A DNA stretch of 64,000 nucleotides from Methyloversatilis discipulorum (GCF_018780585.1 NZ_JADMJL010000006.1:1-64000), one strand, 5' to 3'. Counted from the first letter of the stretch, positions 11,514 to 21,006 are shown. Numbers and translations: made by a program. The notes: generated by a model from the sequence alone, not told the origin.

Positions 11514-12404
11514 TTACTGCAGTTGCTGGATACCGGCGATCACCCAGCCGCGGCTGCCGGACACCGGCTTGGCCAGATGCCACACTTCGTCGAACGGTGC
11601 TGGCGCTGCGCTGACTTCCTCGCGCAGCAGGCCGCTGAAACGGACGCTGGCGATGTACTGATCGTTCTCGGTGGCCAGGTCGAGCAGCGCGGCGTCGAGC
11701 TGCACGATGTCGATGTGCTGGGTTTCGCCACCACGCTCCTGCAGCTGCATGCGGATTTCGGCGAACACCTCGGGCGAGGTGAACTGACGGATGTCCTCGA
11801 CGTCACCCTTGTCGTTCGCCGCCTGCAGGCGCACGAAATTCAGCTTGGCCTGACGAAGGAAGCCGTCGACGTCGAAATCCCCCGGAATGTTGCCTGCACC
11901 GGCTGCGGCGGCCGGCGCCGAGGCGGCGACCGGGGCCGCCGCTTCGAAGCGCTGCGGGGCGGCGCCCGGGCCTGCGGTCGCGCCGGCGTACTGCATGCCC
12001 TGCTGCGGCGGCGGCGCGCTGCGGCGTGCGGCGAACATGCGCCAGACGAAGAGGGCGACCATGACCAGCAGCGCGATCATCATGAAGGACGCCATTTCCT
12101 CGCCGAAACCGAGGTGGGACGCCAGTGCGGCCAGGCCGATGCCGGCCGCCAGACCAGCCAGCGGGCCCATCCACGAGCGCTTGGCCGGCTGCGCGGCAGC
12201 GGGTACGGCGGGCTGCGCCTGGCGCTGGGCAGTGGTGGCGTTCTGCGTCGGCGAGGTCGGCGTGGCGTCACGCTGCATCGTGGTCGAATCACGCTGCGAA
12301 CCGAAGGACTTGCCGCCACCCATGCGCTTGGCGGCTTCGGCGTCATGCATGGCGCCGCCGAGGCCGACGACGGCCACGCACAGCGCGCACAGGAAATTCT
12401 TCAT
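11514..12404 (-). CDS. Tim44-like domain membrane protein
   Basis: 296 residues. A signal peptide (MKNFLCALCVAVVGLGGAMHDAEA) is followed by a Gln/Thr/Pro-rich linker, two hydrophobic segments (about 80-125), an Ala/Pro/Gln-rich linker, and a C-terminal Tim44-like fold from about residue 175 (FLRQAKLNFVRLQAANDKGDVEDIRQFTSPEVF). Related bacterial proteins sit in ubiquinone gene clusters, but their role is not established; the fold suggests lipid or membrane binding. It is downstream of ubiE (100-base gap) and just upstream of ubiJ. Confidence 0.85.
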   Translation of the reverse strand: MKNFLCALCVAVVGLGGAMHDAEAAKRMGGGKSFGSQRDSTTMQRDATPTSPTQNATTAQRQAQPAVPAAAQPAKRSWMGPLAGLAAGIGLAALASHLGFGEEMASFMMIALLVMVALFVWRMFAARRSAPPPQQGMQYAGATAGPGAAPQRFEAAAPVAASAPAAAAGAGNIPGDFDVDGFLRQAKLNFVRLQAANDKGDVEDIRQFTSPEVFAEIRMQLQERGGETQHIDIVQLDAALLDLATENDQYIASVRFSGLLREEVSAAPAPFDEVWHLAKPVSGSRGWVIAGIQQLQ

Positions 12405-12504
12405 CGATATGTCTCCATCAAAGGTGGGGCGAAAACGCGAGAGCGAAACTTAGCACACGAATTGACCGCAAAATGCGCGGATCGTTCGCCTCTCCACCCG
12501 GATT

Positions 12505-13242
12505 TCAGAGCTTGAAGCCGCGATGCAGCGCCACCACGCCCGCGCTCATGTTGAAGTACTCGACGCGGCCCAGGCCGACCTCGCGCATCATGCCGGCCAG
12601 CGTTTCCTGGTCCGGGTGCATGCGGATCGATTCGGCGAGATAGCGGTAGCTCGCCTCGTCGTTGGCGACGCGCTTGCCCAGCCAGGGCAGCACCTTGAAC
12701 GAATACAGGTCGTAGGCCTTTTCGAGCGGCTTGGCGACGCGCGAGAACTCGAGCACCAGCGCGCGGCCGCCCGGTTTCAGCACGCGGCGGAACTCGGCCA
12801 GCGCGCGGTCCTTGTGCGTCATGTTGCGCAGGCCGAAGGCGACCGTGACGCAGTCGAAATGGTTGTCCGGGAAGGGCAGCTTCTCGGCGTCGCACAGCAG
12901 GCTGGGCAGCACGAAGCCGGCGTCGCGCAGGCGGTCGCGGCCTTCGCGCAGCATGTCCGGATTGATGTCGGTGTGCCACACCTCGCCGCTGGCGCCGGCG
13001 CGCTTCGCGTGTGCGAGCGTCAGATCGCCGGTGCCGGCGGCGACGTCGAGTACGCGCTGGCCCGGGCGCACGCCGGCCATTTCGATCGCGAAGGCTTTCC
13101 AGGCGCGGTGCAGGCCGGCCGACATCAGGTCGTTCATGATGTCGTAACGGCGCGCGACCGACGAGAACACGCTCGCCACACGGCGGGCCTTGGCCGCTTC
13201 GGGTACGCGCTCGAAGCCGAAATCGGTGGAGTTGTCGCTCAT
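12505..13242 (-). CDS. ubiE: Ubiquinone/menaquinone C-methyltransferase
   Basis: A 245-residue class I SAM methyltransferase that methylates the benzoquinol (or demethylmenaquinol) ring. The UbiE signatures [25 protein letters not shown] and [12 protein letters not shown] are intact, and the C-terminal [20 protein letters not shown] is typical. The ATG at 13242 gives [11 protein letters not shown]; the frame is open further upstream but overlaps the DUF971 gene. It starts seven bases after the DUF971 stop. Confidence 0.96.
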   Translation of the reverse strand: MSDNSTDFGFERVPEAAKARRVASVFSSVARRYDIMNDLMSAGLHRAWKAFAIEMAGVRPGQRVLDVAAGTGDLTLAHAKRAGASGEVWHTDINPDMLREGRDRLRDAGFVLPSLLCDAEKLPFPDNHFDCVTVAFGLRNMTHKDRALAEFRRVLKPGGRALVLEFSRVAKPLEKAYDLYSFKVLPWLGKRVANDEASYRYLAESIRMHPDQETLAGMMREVGLGRVEYFNMSAGVVALHRGFKL

Positions 13243-13249
13243 TGCAGGC

Positions 13250-13687
13250 TCAATGGTGGTGACCGCAACCGCCGCTGCCGCAGCCGCCCTTGGCGGCCGG
13301 CGGCGGCACCAGCGCCGGATCGCGGCTGGCACCGGCGGCGTCCAGGCGCGCGAGATAGTCGGCCCACAGCGCTTCCTGGTTCTCGCCCAGCAGATAGAGG
13401 TAGTCCCACGAGTAGATGCCGCTGTCGTGGCCGTCCGAAAACACCGGCTTGATCGCGTAGGCGCCGACCGGTTCGACGCGCGTGATGTCGACGTCGCGCT
13501 TGCCGATCTGCAGCGTTTCCTGTCCCGGCCCGTGGCCGCGCACTTCGGCCGACGGCGAGCACACGCGCAGGAACTCGAAACTGAAGCTGAAGCTGCGGCC
13601 GTTGTCGAAGCTGACGTCCATCATCTTCGACTTCTGCTGCACCTTGATTTCGGTGGGGATGGGGGTGTCCTTGTCCAGTCCTGCCAT
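13250..13687 (-). CDS. DUF971 (GBBH-like N-terminal domain) protein with Cys/His tail
   Basis: A 145-residue protein starting [14 protein letters not shown]. The core ([26 protein letters not shown] through [14 protein letters not shown]) is the DUF971 fold, also found at the N-terminus of gamma-butyrobetaine hydroxylase. The C-terminal tail [12 protein letters not shown] could bind a metal, which would fit the proposed link of this family to iron-sulfur protein maturation; that link is inference. It is the first gene of the ubiE cluster. An upstream ATG at 13708 is possible, but GGAA lies better for 13687. Confidence 0.87.
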   Translation of the reverse strand: MAGLDKDTPIPTEIKVQQKSKMMDVSFDNGRSFSFSFEFLRVCSPSAEVRGHGPGQETLQIGKRDVDITRVEPVGAYAIKPVFSDGHDSGIYSWDYLYLLGENQEALWADYLARLDAAGASRDPALVPPPAAKGGCGSGGCGHHH

Positions 13688-13766
13688 GATGTTCCGTGTC
13701 CGCTGCAAAGAGTCGGGAATGATACCCCGCGCCCGTCGTGATGGCCCTGCGGACCGACCGGAGGCG

Positions 13767-13800
13767 CTGTCACTAAACCGTCACCATACTGAAATAGACT
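13767..13800 (+). promoter_or_regulatory. Pho box and -10 upstream of phoB
   Basis: CTGTCAC (13767-13773), TAAA, CCGTCAC (13778-13784): two 7-base PhoB half-sites spaced 4 bases apart, as in the E. coli consensus CTGTCAT-N4-CTGTCAT. Ten bases further on, TAGACT (13795-13800) fits a -10 box, with the Pho box in the -35 position. The phoB ATG is 38 bases downstream. This predicts autoactivation of phoBR under phosphate limitation. Confidence 0.85.
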
Positions 13801-13837
13801 GCGTCGCGTTCCCGTCATCCCACGCTCGCATACCGTC

Positions 13838-14527
<690 letters not shown>

Positions 14528-14584
14528 GCCGTTTTGCGCGTGAGCGCCCATAATCCGGCGCCGTGATCACCCGCTGCGTACTCC

Positions 14585-15889
14585 ATGCGTGAATTCTGGT
14601 TCCGCGCCGCCCTGCGCGTCGCGCTCATCCTCGTCTGCGTGCTGATCGGCCTGGCGGCCGACGCGCTGGCACCGGCGCTGGCGCTGGCCTGCGCGCTGCT
14701 GCTCGCGGGCAGCCTGCGCGACCAGTACGAGATCGGCCGCTTCGACCGCTGGCTCAACTCGACCAGCGACGCCGAACTGCCGGACGGTGCGGGCCAGTGG
14801 GAATTCCTGTTTGCCAAGCTGGCGCGGCGCGAGCGCAACGCCCGCCAGCAGCGCGAGGACCTGCGTAGCCGGCTGGAGCGCATGCGCGAAGCCAGCCGCG
14901 CGATGCCCGACGGCACGCTCATCATGTCGCGCGACGAACTGATCGAGTGGCTGAATCCGATGGCCGAGGAACATCTCGGGCTGGACGGCCGGCGCGACAT
15001 CGCGATGCCCATCCTGAACCTCGTGCGCCAGCCCGAGTTCGCCGAGTACCTGCAATCCGGCGACTACGGCGAGCCGCTGTCCATGCCCTCGCCGCGTCAG
15101 CCCGGCCGCACGCTGCAGCTGCGGGTGGTGGCTTTCGGCGACGACCAGAAGCTGCTGCTGACGCGCGACATCACCCAGCTCGAAAAGCTCGAAACGATGC
15201 GGCGCGACTTCGTCGCCAACGTGTCGCACGAAATGAAGACGCCGCTGACGGTGATTCACGGCTTCCTCGAAACGCTGGAGGACGCGCTGCCCGAACTGCC
15301 GCAGGAGCAGGCGCTGTCCTTCATCCGCATGGCGCAGCAGCAGTCGGTGCGCCTGCAGCGCCTGGTCGATGACCTGCTGACGCTGTCGGCGCTGGAGACC
15401 GACACGCCGACACCGGAAGAGCCGGTGGACATGCGCAACCTGCTGGACATCGTGTTGGTCGAGACGCGGGCGCTGTCGTCCGGCCGGCACACGGTGACGC
15501 TGGACGTCGACGCGGCGCCCGGTGCGCTGCTCGGCTGCGCACGCGACCTGCGCAGCGCGCTTGGCAACCTCGCCAGCAACGCGGTGCGCTACACGCCGGA
15601 CGGCGGCAGCGTGAAGCTCGCCTGGCGCGTGGTCGATGGTTGCGGGGAGTATTCGGTGACCGACAACGGCATCGGCATCGACGCCCAGCACATTCCGCGA
15701 CTGACCGAACGCTTCTACCGCGTCGACCGCGGCCGCTCGCGCGAGACCGGCGGCACCGGCCTCGGCCTGGCCATCGTCAAGCACGTGCTCGAACGGCATC
15801 AGGCGACGCTGCAGATCGACAGCCAGCCGGGTCAGGGCAGCCGCTTCACCGTCCGCTTTCCCGCTCGCCGCACGCTGCCCGCACTCTGA
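14585..15889 (+). CDS. phoR: Phosphate regulon sensor histidine kinase PhoR
   Basis: 434 residues, close to E. coli PhoR (431). Two N-terminal hydrophobic segments (about 5-45) are followed by a linker, a PAS region (about 95-200, LIMSRDELIEWLNPMAEEHLG), a HisKA domain with the phospho-acceptor in NVSHEMKTPLTVIHGF, and a HATPase with N, G1 (DNGIGID) and G2 (GGTGLGLAIVKHVL) boxes. It lacks a periplasmic sensing domain, as PhoR proteins do. The gene is 57 bases after phoB. Confidence 0.94.
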   Translation: MREFWFRAALRVALILVCVLIGLAADALAPALALACALLLAGSLRDQYEIGRFDRWLNSTSDAELPDGAGQWEFLFAKLARRERNARQQREDLRSRLERMREASRAMPDGTLIMSRDELIEWLNPMAEEHLGLDGRRDIAMPILNLVRQPEFAEYLQSGDYGEPLSMPSPRQPGRTLQLRVVAFGDDQKLLLTRDITQLEKLETMRRDFVANVSHEMKTPLTVIHGFLETLEDALPELPQEQALSFIRMAQQQSVRLQRLVDDLLTLSALETDTPTPEEPVDMRNLLDIVLVETRALSSGRHTVTLDVDAAPGALLGCARDLRSALGNLASNAVRYTPDGGSVKLAWRVVDGCGEYSVTDNGIGIDAQHIPRLTERFYRVDRGRSRETGGTGLGLAIVKHVLERHQATLQIDSQPGQGSRFTVRFPARRTLPAL

Positions 15890-15911
15890 ACGGCGTCGCT
15901 CAGACGCCGTT
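15889..15911. terminator. Inverted repeat between convergent phoR and the PilZ-like gene
   Basis: AACGGCGTC, loop GCTCA, GACGCCGTT: a perfect 9-base stem that spans the end of phoR and the stop codon of the opposing gene. T-tracts are short on both sides, so it is a weak bidirectional terminator candidate. Confidence 0.55.
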
Positions 15912-17525
15912 TGCGGGTGTCTCCTCGCCGAAGGCGGCGCGTTCGTAATTGACGCCGAACGCGAGCAGGCGGGTCAGCTGCACTGCGCGCAGCGTGCCAT
16001 TCAGGAAGATTTCGAGCTTGCGATCGGCCTGGAACCAGCCGCGCGGCAGCACCAGCGAGGCCTCTTCGCCCATCACCTGCACAGCCGGCAGCAGGAAGGC
16101 CCGAACGAAGCGCTCGGCCGGCATGCCTTCGTCGGCCAGCGGACGCACCGACAGCGCACGCGGCGTGCCCGGCAGCACGTGCAGGCCGGTCAGCAGATGG
16201 CCGTCGTGCTCGTACATGAGCCAGGACACGCGCGCCAGACGCCAGTGTTCCGAGTCCGGGCCGAACACCGCCAGCATCTGCGAGTACTCGATCGCCGCGG
16301 TCTCGCGCGGGGCGCGCAGGCGATAGCCCATCACGCTGTGGTCCAGCACCGCCCAGTGCTGGGTCGGGTACTGCGCGCGGGCGCTGGCCTGACGCACGGC
16401 CAGGCCGGCGCCGTCGGTCGCGCGTTCGCCGAAGGTGGCGATGTCGACGAAATCGCTGTGGCTGTAGATGCGCGCCGGCGGCGGCTGCACGAACTCTTCG
16501 CCGGCGATCAGGTAGTGCATCGCCTCTTGGCTGATCGCGATGTCTATCTCGCCGTCGCCACTGCGTCGCTGGAAGCGGCGCGGGTTGGCCGCATGGCACC
16601 AGGGCTTGTACAGCTGCAGCAGCAGGCGTCCGGCCGACAGCGGATGACAGTCGGCGCCCAGACCCAGCGTTTCCGGTGACAGGCCCTGCTTCAGGCCGGC
16701 CACCACGCGCTCGATCTCGCTGGCCAGCCGGGCCGAGCCGAGCCGGCGCAGATTGGGCGTGCGGGCGAACACCTCGAGCGGCTTGGCGCCGCTGTCGAGG
16801 TTCAGGTCGATGGCATAGGTCCGGGCGTCGGTACCGCCGAAGACCGGCATGATCTCGGTCAGGCCGGCGTACTGGTCGGCCCAGCGGCACACCCACTCGA
16901 ATTCGCGCGGGCTGCGGCCGTAGGGGTTGGCCAGGTCGACCAGCAGCACGCTGCAGTAGGACTCGGCCGCGCTCTGCGGGTAGCCGCCTTCCTTCAGGCT
17001 GTCGGCCACCGGCTGGGTGGCAAAGCCCCATTCCTCGGCCGTGCTGTAGTAACCGTGCAGTTCCAGCCAGAGGCCGCGCGGCAGCGTGCGCCGGGCGCGG
17101 AAATACTCGATCACCGCGCGGCTGGCGTACAGCACGCAGCGCTGACACACCAGCGCCAGCTGGGCGTCGGTGAGCGGGTGCAGGTCGGCCTTCTCGGCGG
17201 CCTGCGCGTACGCCTGCGCCATCGCCATCCACAGTGCGACCACCTGGCGCAGCACGCCGTCCTCGGTGCTGCCCGGCGCGACCGGCCGGCTGCTGTAGCG
17301 CTTGCCCAGGCTCTCCTGCAGGAAGTGCAGCGGCGCGCGCATCGCCTCCAGCACGTCGAGGTAGTCGGCGCTGCGCGGCGGCGTCTGCCGCAGCCCGTAG
17401 AGCATGCGCGTCAGCGTGTCGCGCACGCGCGGCACGTTGGTCAGCGGCAGCTCGGCGATCAGCGCGCGGCACTGCTGCGCGTCGCGGTAGTTCAGCATGC
17501 CCGGCGTCGGTGCAGGCGCGTTCAT
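15900..17525 (-). CDS. PilZ-like domain protein with helical N-terminal region (paralogue 1)
   Basis: 541 residues with no signal peptide or membrane segment. Residues 1-300 are Leu/Ala-rich and look helical; I do not recognise the fold. RRFQRR at 316-321 followed by the strand EIDIAIS, then DHSVMG at 395-400, match the two cyclic-di-GMP-binding motifs of PilZ domains (RxxxR and DxSxxG). About 73 residues separate them, more than in classic PilZ. RVSWLMYEHDGHLLTGLHVL (about 432-451) resembles the later PilZ strands. The protein is homologous to the product of the upstream gene, whose stop overlaps this ATG by 4 bases (ATGA). A role as cyclic di-GMP receptor is inference. Confidence 0.7.
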   Translation of the reverse strand: MNAPAPTPGMLNYRDAQQCRALIAELPLTNVPRVRDTLTRMLYGLRQTPPRSADYLDVLEAMRAPLHFLQESLGKRYSSRPVAPGSTEDGVLRQVVALWMAMAQAYAQAAEKADLHPLTDAQLALVCQRCVLYASRAVIEYFRARRTLPRGLWLELHGYYSTAEEWGFATQPVADSLKEGGYPQSAAESYCSVLLVDLANPYGRSPREFEWVCRWADQYAGLTEIMPVFGGTDARTYAIDLNLDSGAKPLEVFARTPNLRRLGSARLASEIERVVAGLKQGLSPETLGLGADCHPLSAGRLLLQLYKPWCHAANPRRFQRRSGDGEIDIAISQEAMHYLIAGEEFVQPPPARIYSHSDFVDIATFGERATDGAGLAVRQASARAQYPTQHWAVLDHSVMGYRLRAPRETAAIEYSQMLAVFGPDSEHWRLARVSWLMYEHDGHLLTGLHVLPGTPRALSVRPLADEGMPAERFVRAFLLPAVQVMGEEASLVLPRGWFQADRKLEIFLNGTLRAVQLTRLLAFGVNYERAAFGEETPANGV

Positions 17526-19060
17526 GCTGAGGGCTCGATGCGGGCGAGGTCGAAGTCGGCCCCGCGTTCGATGGATTCGACCAGCCGCACGCGCCGCTTG
17601 CCGTCGTCTGCGGTGAGCAGGATGTCGCGCGACTTGCGGTACCAGCCGCTGGGCAGCGCGACGCATTCCGGCTGACCGATGCGCGGCACTTCCGGCATCA
17701 GCACGCCGCGCGCCTCGTGTTCACCGCTGCCGTCAGGCGCTCGCGCGAGATCGACCAGACGCGGCGCGCCGGCCAGCATGCTGATGCCCATCTGCAACTC
17801 GCCTTCGACCGCCATGATCCAGCACACGTGGGCGAGCATGAAGTGCGGGCTGTTGTCGGGCCGCACCGCCAGCAACATGCCGTTGCCAATGCGCGCGCCG
17901 TCGCCGCTGGCGCGGCGGCCAAGGCGCAGGCCGGTCGGGCTGTCGTCGAGGATGCGCCAGTCTTCGACCAGATAGCCGGCCGCCACCGTTTCCGGTCGGT
18001 TGCCCGGATCGTTGTCGCCGCCGCCGAGAAATTGCTGCACTGCGCCCATGCCGATCACCACCGACGCGTTCTGCTGCAGCGGCCGGCGCGCTTCGGCGCG
18101 GGTCAGGCCGCCGCGGCAGCAGTGCGCGTGCAGATGGCGCAGCAGGCGGTCGGCCTGGGCCGGACTCAGTTCGTCGCCCAGGCGCAGTGCCAGCGGTGTT
18201 TCGCCCTGCGCCAGCAGCGCCATGCGCTTGCGCACGCTGTGCGAGAACTCGTCCAGCACCAGCCAGCGCAGCCGGCTGTCCGGCTGCGGTGTGCGGGCGA
18301 CCGGTTCGTCGGTGTTAAGGTCCAGCATCAGGGGGGGCAAGGCGCTGTGCGGCACCGGCGTGTCGAACAGCGCCACCTTGCCGGCCCATTTGCCCAGCCA
18401 GCGATGCAGCACGCGCAGCTGGCGGTGGGTCAGACCGAAAGGGCTGGAGGTGTGCAGCAGCACGCACAGCACGTAGGCGGCACGCACGCTGGTCGGCCGT
18501 TCGTCATGGATGGCGTCGTCGCGGATCTTGCGCTCCGCCGCGCCGAGCCGGGCGGCCGCGTCGTAGCAGGCATGCACGCGGCGCCAGTAGCCGGGCGCAG
18601 GCAGATGCGCGGTGCGCAGCGTGTCGAGCTGCATCAGCGCCAGCGCGCTCAACGCACGATGTGCGATCAGCCCCGCCTGACCGACCACGGCGCCATCGCC
18701 GTCGAGCGCCGCGGACAGGCAATGCAGATAGGCGGTGACCAGCGTGTCCCACATGCCCTGATTGGCGTCGAAGGCCGCTCGTTCGCCAGCGGACAGCGGC
18801 AGCGGACGGCCGACGAAGCGGTTGGCGGTGGCGGCCTGCACGTCGAGCACCGTGTCGCGCAGCTCTTCGGCGATGCGCAGCCGCTCGCCGGCGCCGATGT
18901 TGTAGCGATTCAGCAGGTTGAGCTGGCCGAGCAGACGGGCCTGGGTGGCGAGCGGCTGGGTGCTGTCCATGCCCTGCACCCAGTCGCGCGCAGCCCGCGC
19001 GTCGGAGAACTCCGGCAGGTGCGTGCTGTGGCTGATGGCGGGCAGAGCGAAGGCGTGCAT
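17522..19060 (-). CDS. PilZ-like domain protein with helical N-terminal region (paralogue 2, degenerate motif)
   Basis: 512 residues, a paralogue of the downstream product. Compare LRDTVLDVQAATANRFVGRP here with MRAPLHFLQESLGKRYSSRP there, and the C-terminal AHVCWIMAVEGELQMGISML with RVSWLMYEHDGHLLTGLHVL. The PilZ arginine motif is degenerate (RRPLQQ, 325-330) but DDSPTG (372-377) keeps DxSxxG, and LRLGRR with GNGMLLAVRPDN follow as in PilZ barrels. This copy may bind cyclic di-GMP poorly or act as a partner. It is first in the two-gene operon. ATG at 19060 has no clear Shine-Dalgarno; a start near residue 31 (MDSTQPL) is an alternative. A tandem decamer repeat lies upstream at 19075-19094. 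Confidence 0.65.
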   Translation of the reverse strand: MHAFALPAISHSTHLPEFSDARAARDWVQGMDSTQPLATQARLLGQLNLLNRYNIGAGERLRIAEELRDTVLDVQAATANRFVGRPLPLSAGERAAFDANQGMWDTLVTAYLHCLSAALDGDGAVVGQAGLIAHRALSALALMQLDTLRTAHLPAPGYWRRVHACYDAAARLGAAERKIRDDAIHDERPTSVRAAYVLCVLLHTSSPFGLTHRQLRVLHRWLGKWAGKVALFDTPVPHSALPPLMLDLNTDEPVARTPQPDSRLRWLVLDEFSHSVRKRMALLAQGETPLALRLGDELSPAQADRLLRHLHAHCCRGGLTRAEARRPLQQNASVVIGMGAVQQFLGGGDNDPGNRPETVAAGYLVEDWRILDDSPTGLRLGRRASGDGARIGNGMLLAVRPDNSPHFMLAHVCWIMAVEGELQMGISMLAGAPRLVDLARAPDGSGEHEARGVLMPEVPRIGQPECVALPSGWYRKSRDILLTADDGKRRVRLVESIERGADFDLARIEPSA

Positions 19061-19258
19061 GAAATCGGGGGGCGATGTAAGCCAATGTAACCAATTCTAT
19101 GTGTACGCCGCAGTTTGCGCGCGGGAGGCCGGCACGGCGGACATTCTTTTTGACAGCAAATTTCCGCCGCGCCTGTCTCCGATGTGTTCAGCCGTCCGTA
19201 TATCGATCCGGACACGCGATTTCCGGGTGTCGAACCTCTGCAAGGAAGGAGAATCACG

Positions 19259-19666
19259 ATGATCAGAAATGCCCTCTGCGCTGCACTGCTGGGTGCGATC
19301 TGCGGCTCAGTTCACGCCCAGTCCGTCGTCGGCACGGCAGGACTGCTGACCGACGCTGCCGGCCGCGTGCTGTACACCTTCGACAAGGACAGCACCGGGA
19401 AGAGCGCCTGCTACGACCAGTGTGCCGCGCTGTGGCCGCCCTTCGTCGCGGCAGCCGATGCGCGAGCGACCGGCGAGCACACGCTGGTCACGCGCAGCGA
19501 CGGCAGCCGGCAGTGGGCGGTCCGCGGCAAGCCGCTCTATTACTACGTGGGCGACAGCGAAGCCGGACAGACCACCGGCGACGGGCGCGGCGGCGTCTGG
19601 CATGTCGTGCGCGACGGCGGCAAGGCGCCGGCCGAGGCCGGCAGCTACCGGCCGCGGGACTACTGA
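19259..19666 (+). CDS. Secreted COG4315-like repeat protein
   Basis: 135 residues with a signal peptide (MIRNALCAALLGAICGSVHAQ). The rest has the pattern of the 'secreted repeat of unknown function' family: LTDAAGRVLYTFDKDSTGKSACYDQCAALWPPF and, further on, GKPLYYYVGDSEAGQTTGDGRGGVWHVV, with the paired cysteines in CYDQC. These are periplasmic or secreted proteins of unknown function. AAGGAGA lies 5-10 bases before the ATG. The ECF sigma gene starts 39 bases downstream, so this protein may be a target or part of the signal of that system (inference). Confidence 0.85.
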   Translation: MIRNALCAALLGAICGSVHAQSVVGTAGLLTDAAGRVLYTFDKDSTGKSACYDQCAALWPPFVAAADARATGEHTLVTRSDGSRQWAVRGKPLYYYVGDSEAGQTTGDGRGGVWHVVRDGGKAPAEAGSYRPRDY

Positions 19667-19705
19667 TGGGCTGCGACCCGTCGATGAGCATGGCATCATG
19701 CGGCG

Positions 19706-20275
19706 ATGCTCGATCCGGTCCAGCTTGAGAGGCTGCTGGCGCGCGTTGCACTGCGCGACCGGCAGGCCTTCCGTCAGCTCTACGATGCCTGCGCGCCGCA
19801 GCTGCTCGGGGTCGCGCTGCGTCTGCTGCGCCGGCGCGACCTGGCTGAAGACGTGCTGCAGGATGCCTTCACCAGCGTGTGGCACCGCGCCGACAGCTAT
19901 CGGGCGGACGCGAGCCAGCCCATGACATGGCTCACCTCGGTCGTGCGCAACCGCGCGCTCGACGTACTGCGGTCGGAATCGCTGCGGCGGGCCGAGTCGC
20001 TGGACGACGACGACGGGCAGGGCGGCGTCGCCGCGCTTGGTGACGACCGGCCCAGTCCGCTCGGCCTGCTCGAACAGGCGGCCGACGCGCTGCATCTTCG
20101 CCGCTGCATCGACGACATCGACGGGCCGCAGCGCCAGTGTCTGGCGCTGGCCTACTACCACGGCCTGTCGCACTCGGAACTGGCGGAACACCTCGGCTCG
20201 CCGATCGGCAGCGTCAAGGTGTGGCTGCGCCGGGGCCTGGACAAGCTGCGCCGCTGCATGGAGCGGCTGGCATGA
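19706..20275 (+). CDS. ECF-family RNA polymerase sigma factor (SigK-like)
   Basis: 189 residues. Region 2 is LAEDVLQDAFTSVWHRADSYRADASQPMTWL with VVRNRALDVLR; region 4 is GPQRQCLALAYYHGLSHSELAEHLGSPIGSVKVWLRRGLDKLRR. The type that pairs with RskA-like anti-sigma factors fits, and the next gene, overlapping by 4 bases (ATGA), is one. The target promoter motif cannot be read from one locus. CATCAT at 19694-19699 could be a -10, with transcription starting at or near the ATG; this is weak. Confidence 0.93.
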   Translation: MLDPVQLERLLARVALRDRQAFRQLYDACAPQLLGVALRLLRRRDLAEDVLQDAFTSVWHRADSYRADASQPMTWLTSVVRNRALDVLRSESLRRAESLDDDDGQGGVAALGDDRPSPLGLLEQAADALHLRRCIDDIDGPQRQCLALAYYHGLSHSELAEHLGSPIGSVKVWLRRGLDKLRRCMERLA

Positions 20276-20994
20276 AGTACGACCACCCGGAACTGCTCGA
20301 CCGCCTCGCGGCCGCCTATGTGTTCGGCACGCTGGGCCGGCTGCCGCGGCGGCGCTTCGAGCGGCTGGTGCGGTCGAACGAGGCGGCGGCGCGCGCGCTG
20401 CGCACCTGGGAAATGCATGGCGCCGCACTGGCGGCTGCCGTGCCGCCGGTGCAGCCCTCGCCTGCGGTGTGGGCGGAGGTCGAACGGCGCACCGGCGCTG
20501 CACCGCGCCCCCGGCCGACGGCGCAGCGGCGCTGGCGCGACTGGCTGCGCCCGGCGCTCGGCTTCGCCTTCGGCCTGCTGGTGGCCGTCGGCGTGGTGCG
20601 CGAGCAGCCGCAGTGGGTGCTGCCGTCCGACCTGCCCGAGCACGCGGTGCTGCCGGCCAGCTATGTCGGCCTGATGCTGGACGCCGCGGGCAAGCCTGCC
20701 GCGCTCGCCTCGTCGCGCCGGCATGGGGTGGAACTGAGCGTGAAGCTGCTGCAGCCGCTGGTGGTGCCGGAGGGCGCCGAGGCGGTGCTGTGGGCACTGC
20801 CGAAGGACGGCGCGCCCTTCCGGCTTGGTGTGCTGCGCACCGACGCCAAACAGGTGATCGCGATGGCCGGCACGTCGGAAGCGCTGCTGGCGGCGGTGGG
20901 CGAACTGGCGGTGTCGATCGAACCGGTCGGCGCGGCCGCGGCGCAGCCCTCGGGCGGCTTCGTGCTGCGCGGCCATTGCGTGAAGCTGTGGTGA
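20272..20994 (+). CDS. RskA-type anti-sigma factor
   Basis: 240 residues. The cytosolic N-terminal part (about 1-60, ELLDRLAAAYVFGTLGRLPRRRFERLV) binds the sigma factor. There is one membrane helix at about 90-108 (LRPALGFAFGLLVAVGVV) and a periplasmic C-terminal beta-rich domain of the anti-sigma-K kind (LLQPLVVPEGAEAVLWALPKDGAPFRLGVL). The zinc HxxxCxxC motif is absent, as in RskA relatives. It is translationally coupled to the sigma gene. Confidence 0.9.
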   Translation: MKYDHPELLDRLAAAYVFGTLGRLPRRRFERLVRSNEAAARALRTWEMHGAALAAAVPPVQPSPAVWAEVERRTGAAPRPRPTAQRRWRDWLRPALGFAFGLLVAVGVVREQPQWVLPSDLPEHAVLPASYVGLMLDAAGKPAALASSRRHGVELSVKLLQPLVVPEGAEAVLWALPKDGAPFRLGVLRTDAKQVIAMAGTSEALLAAVGELAVSIEPVGAAAAQPSGGFVLRGHCVKLW

Positions 20995-21006
20995 TCCGAT
21001 GAGGTC

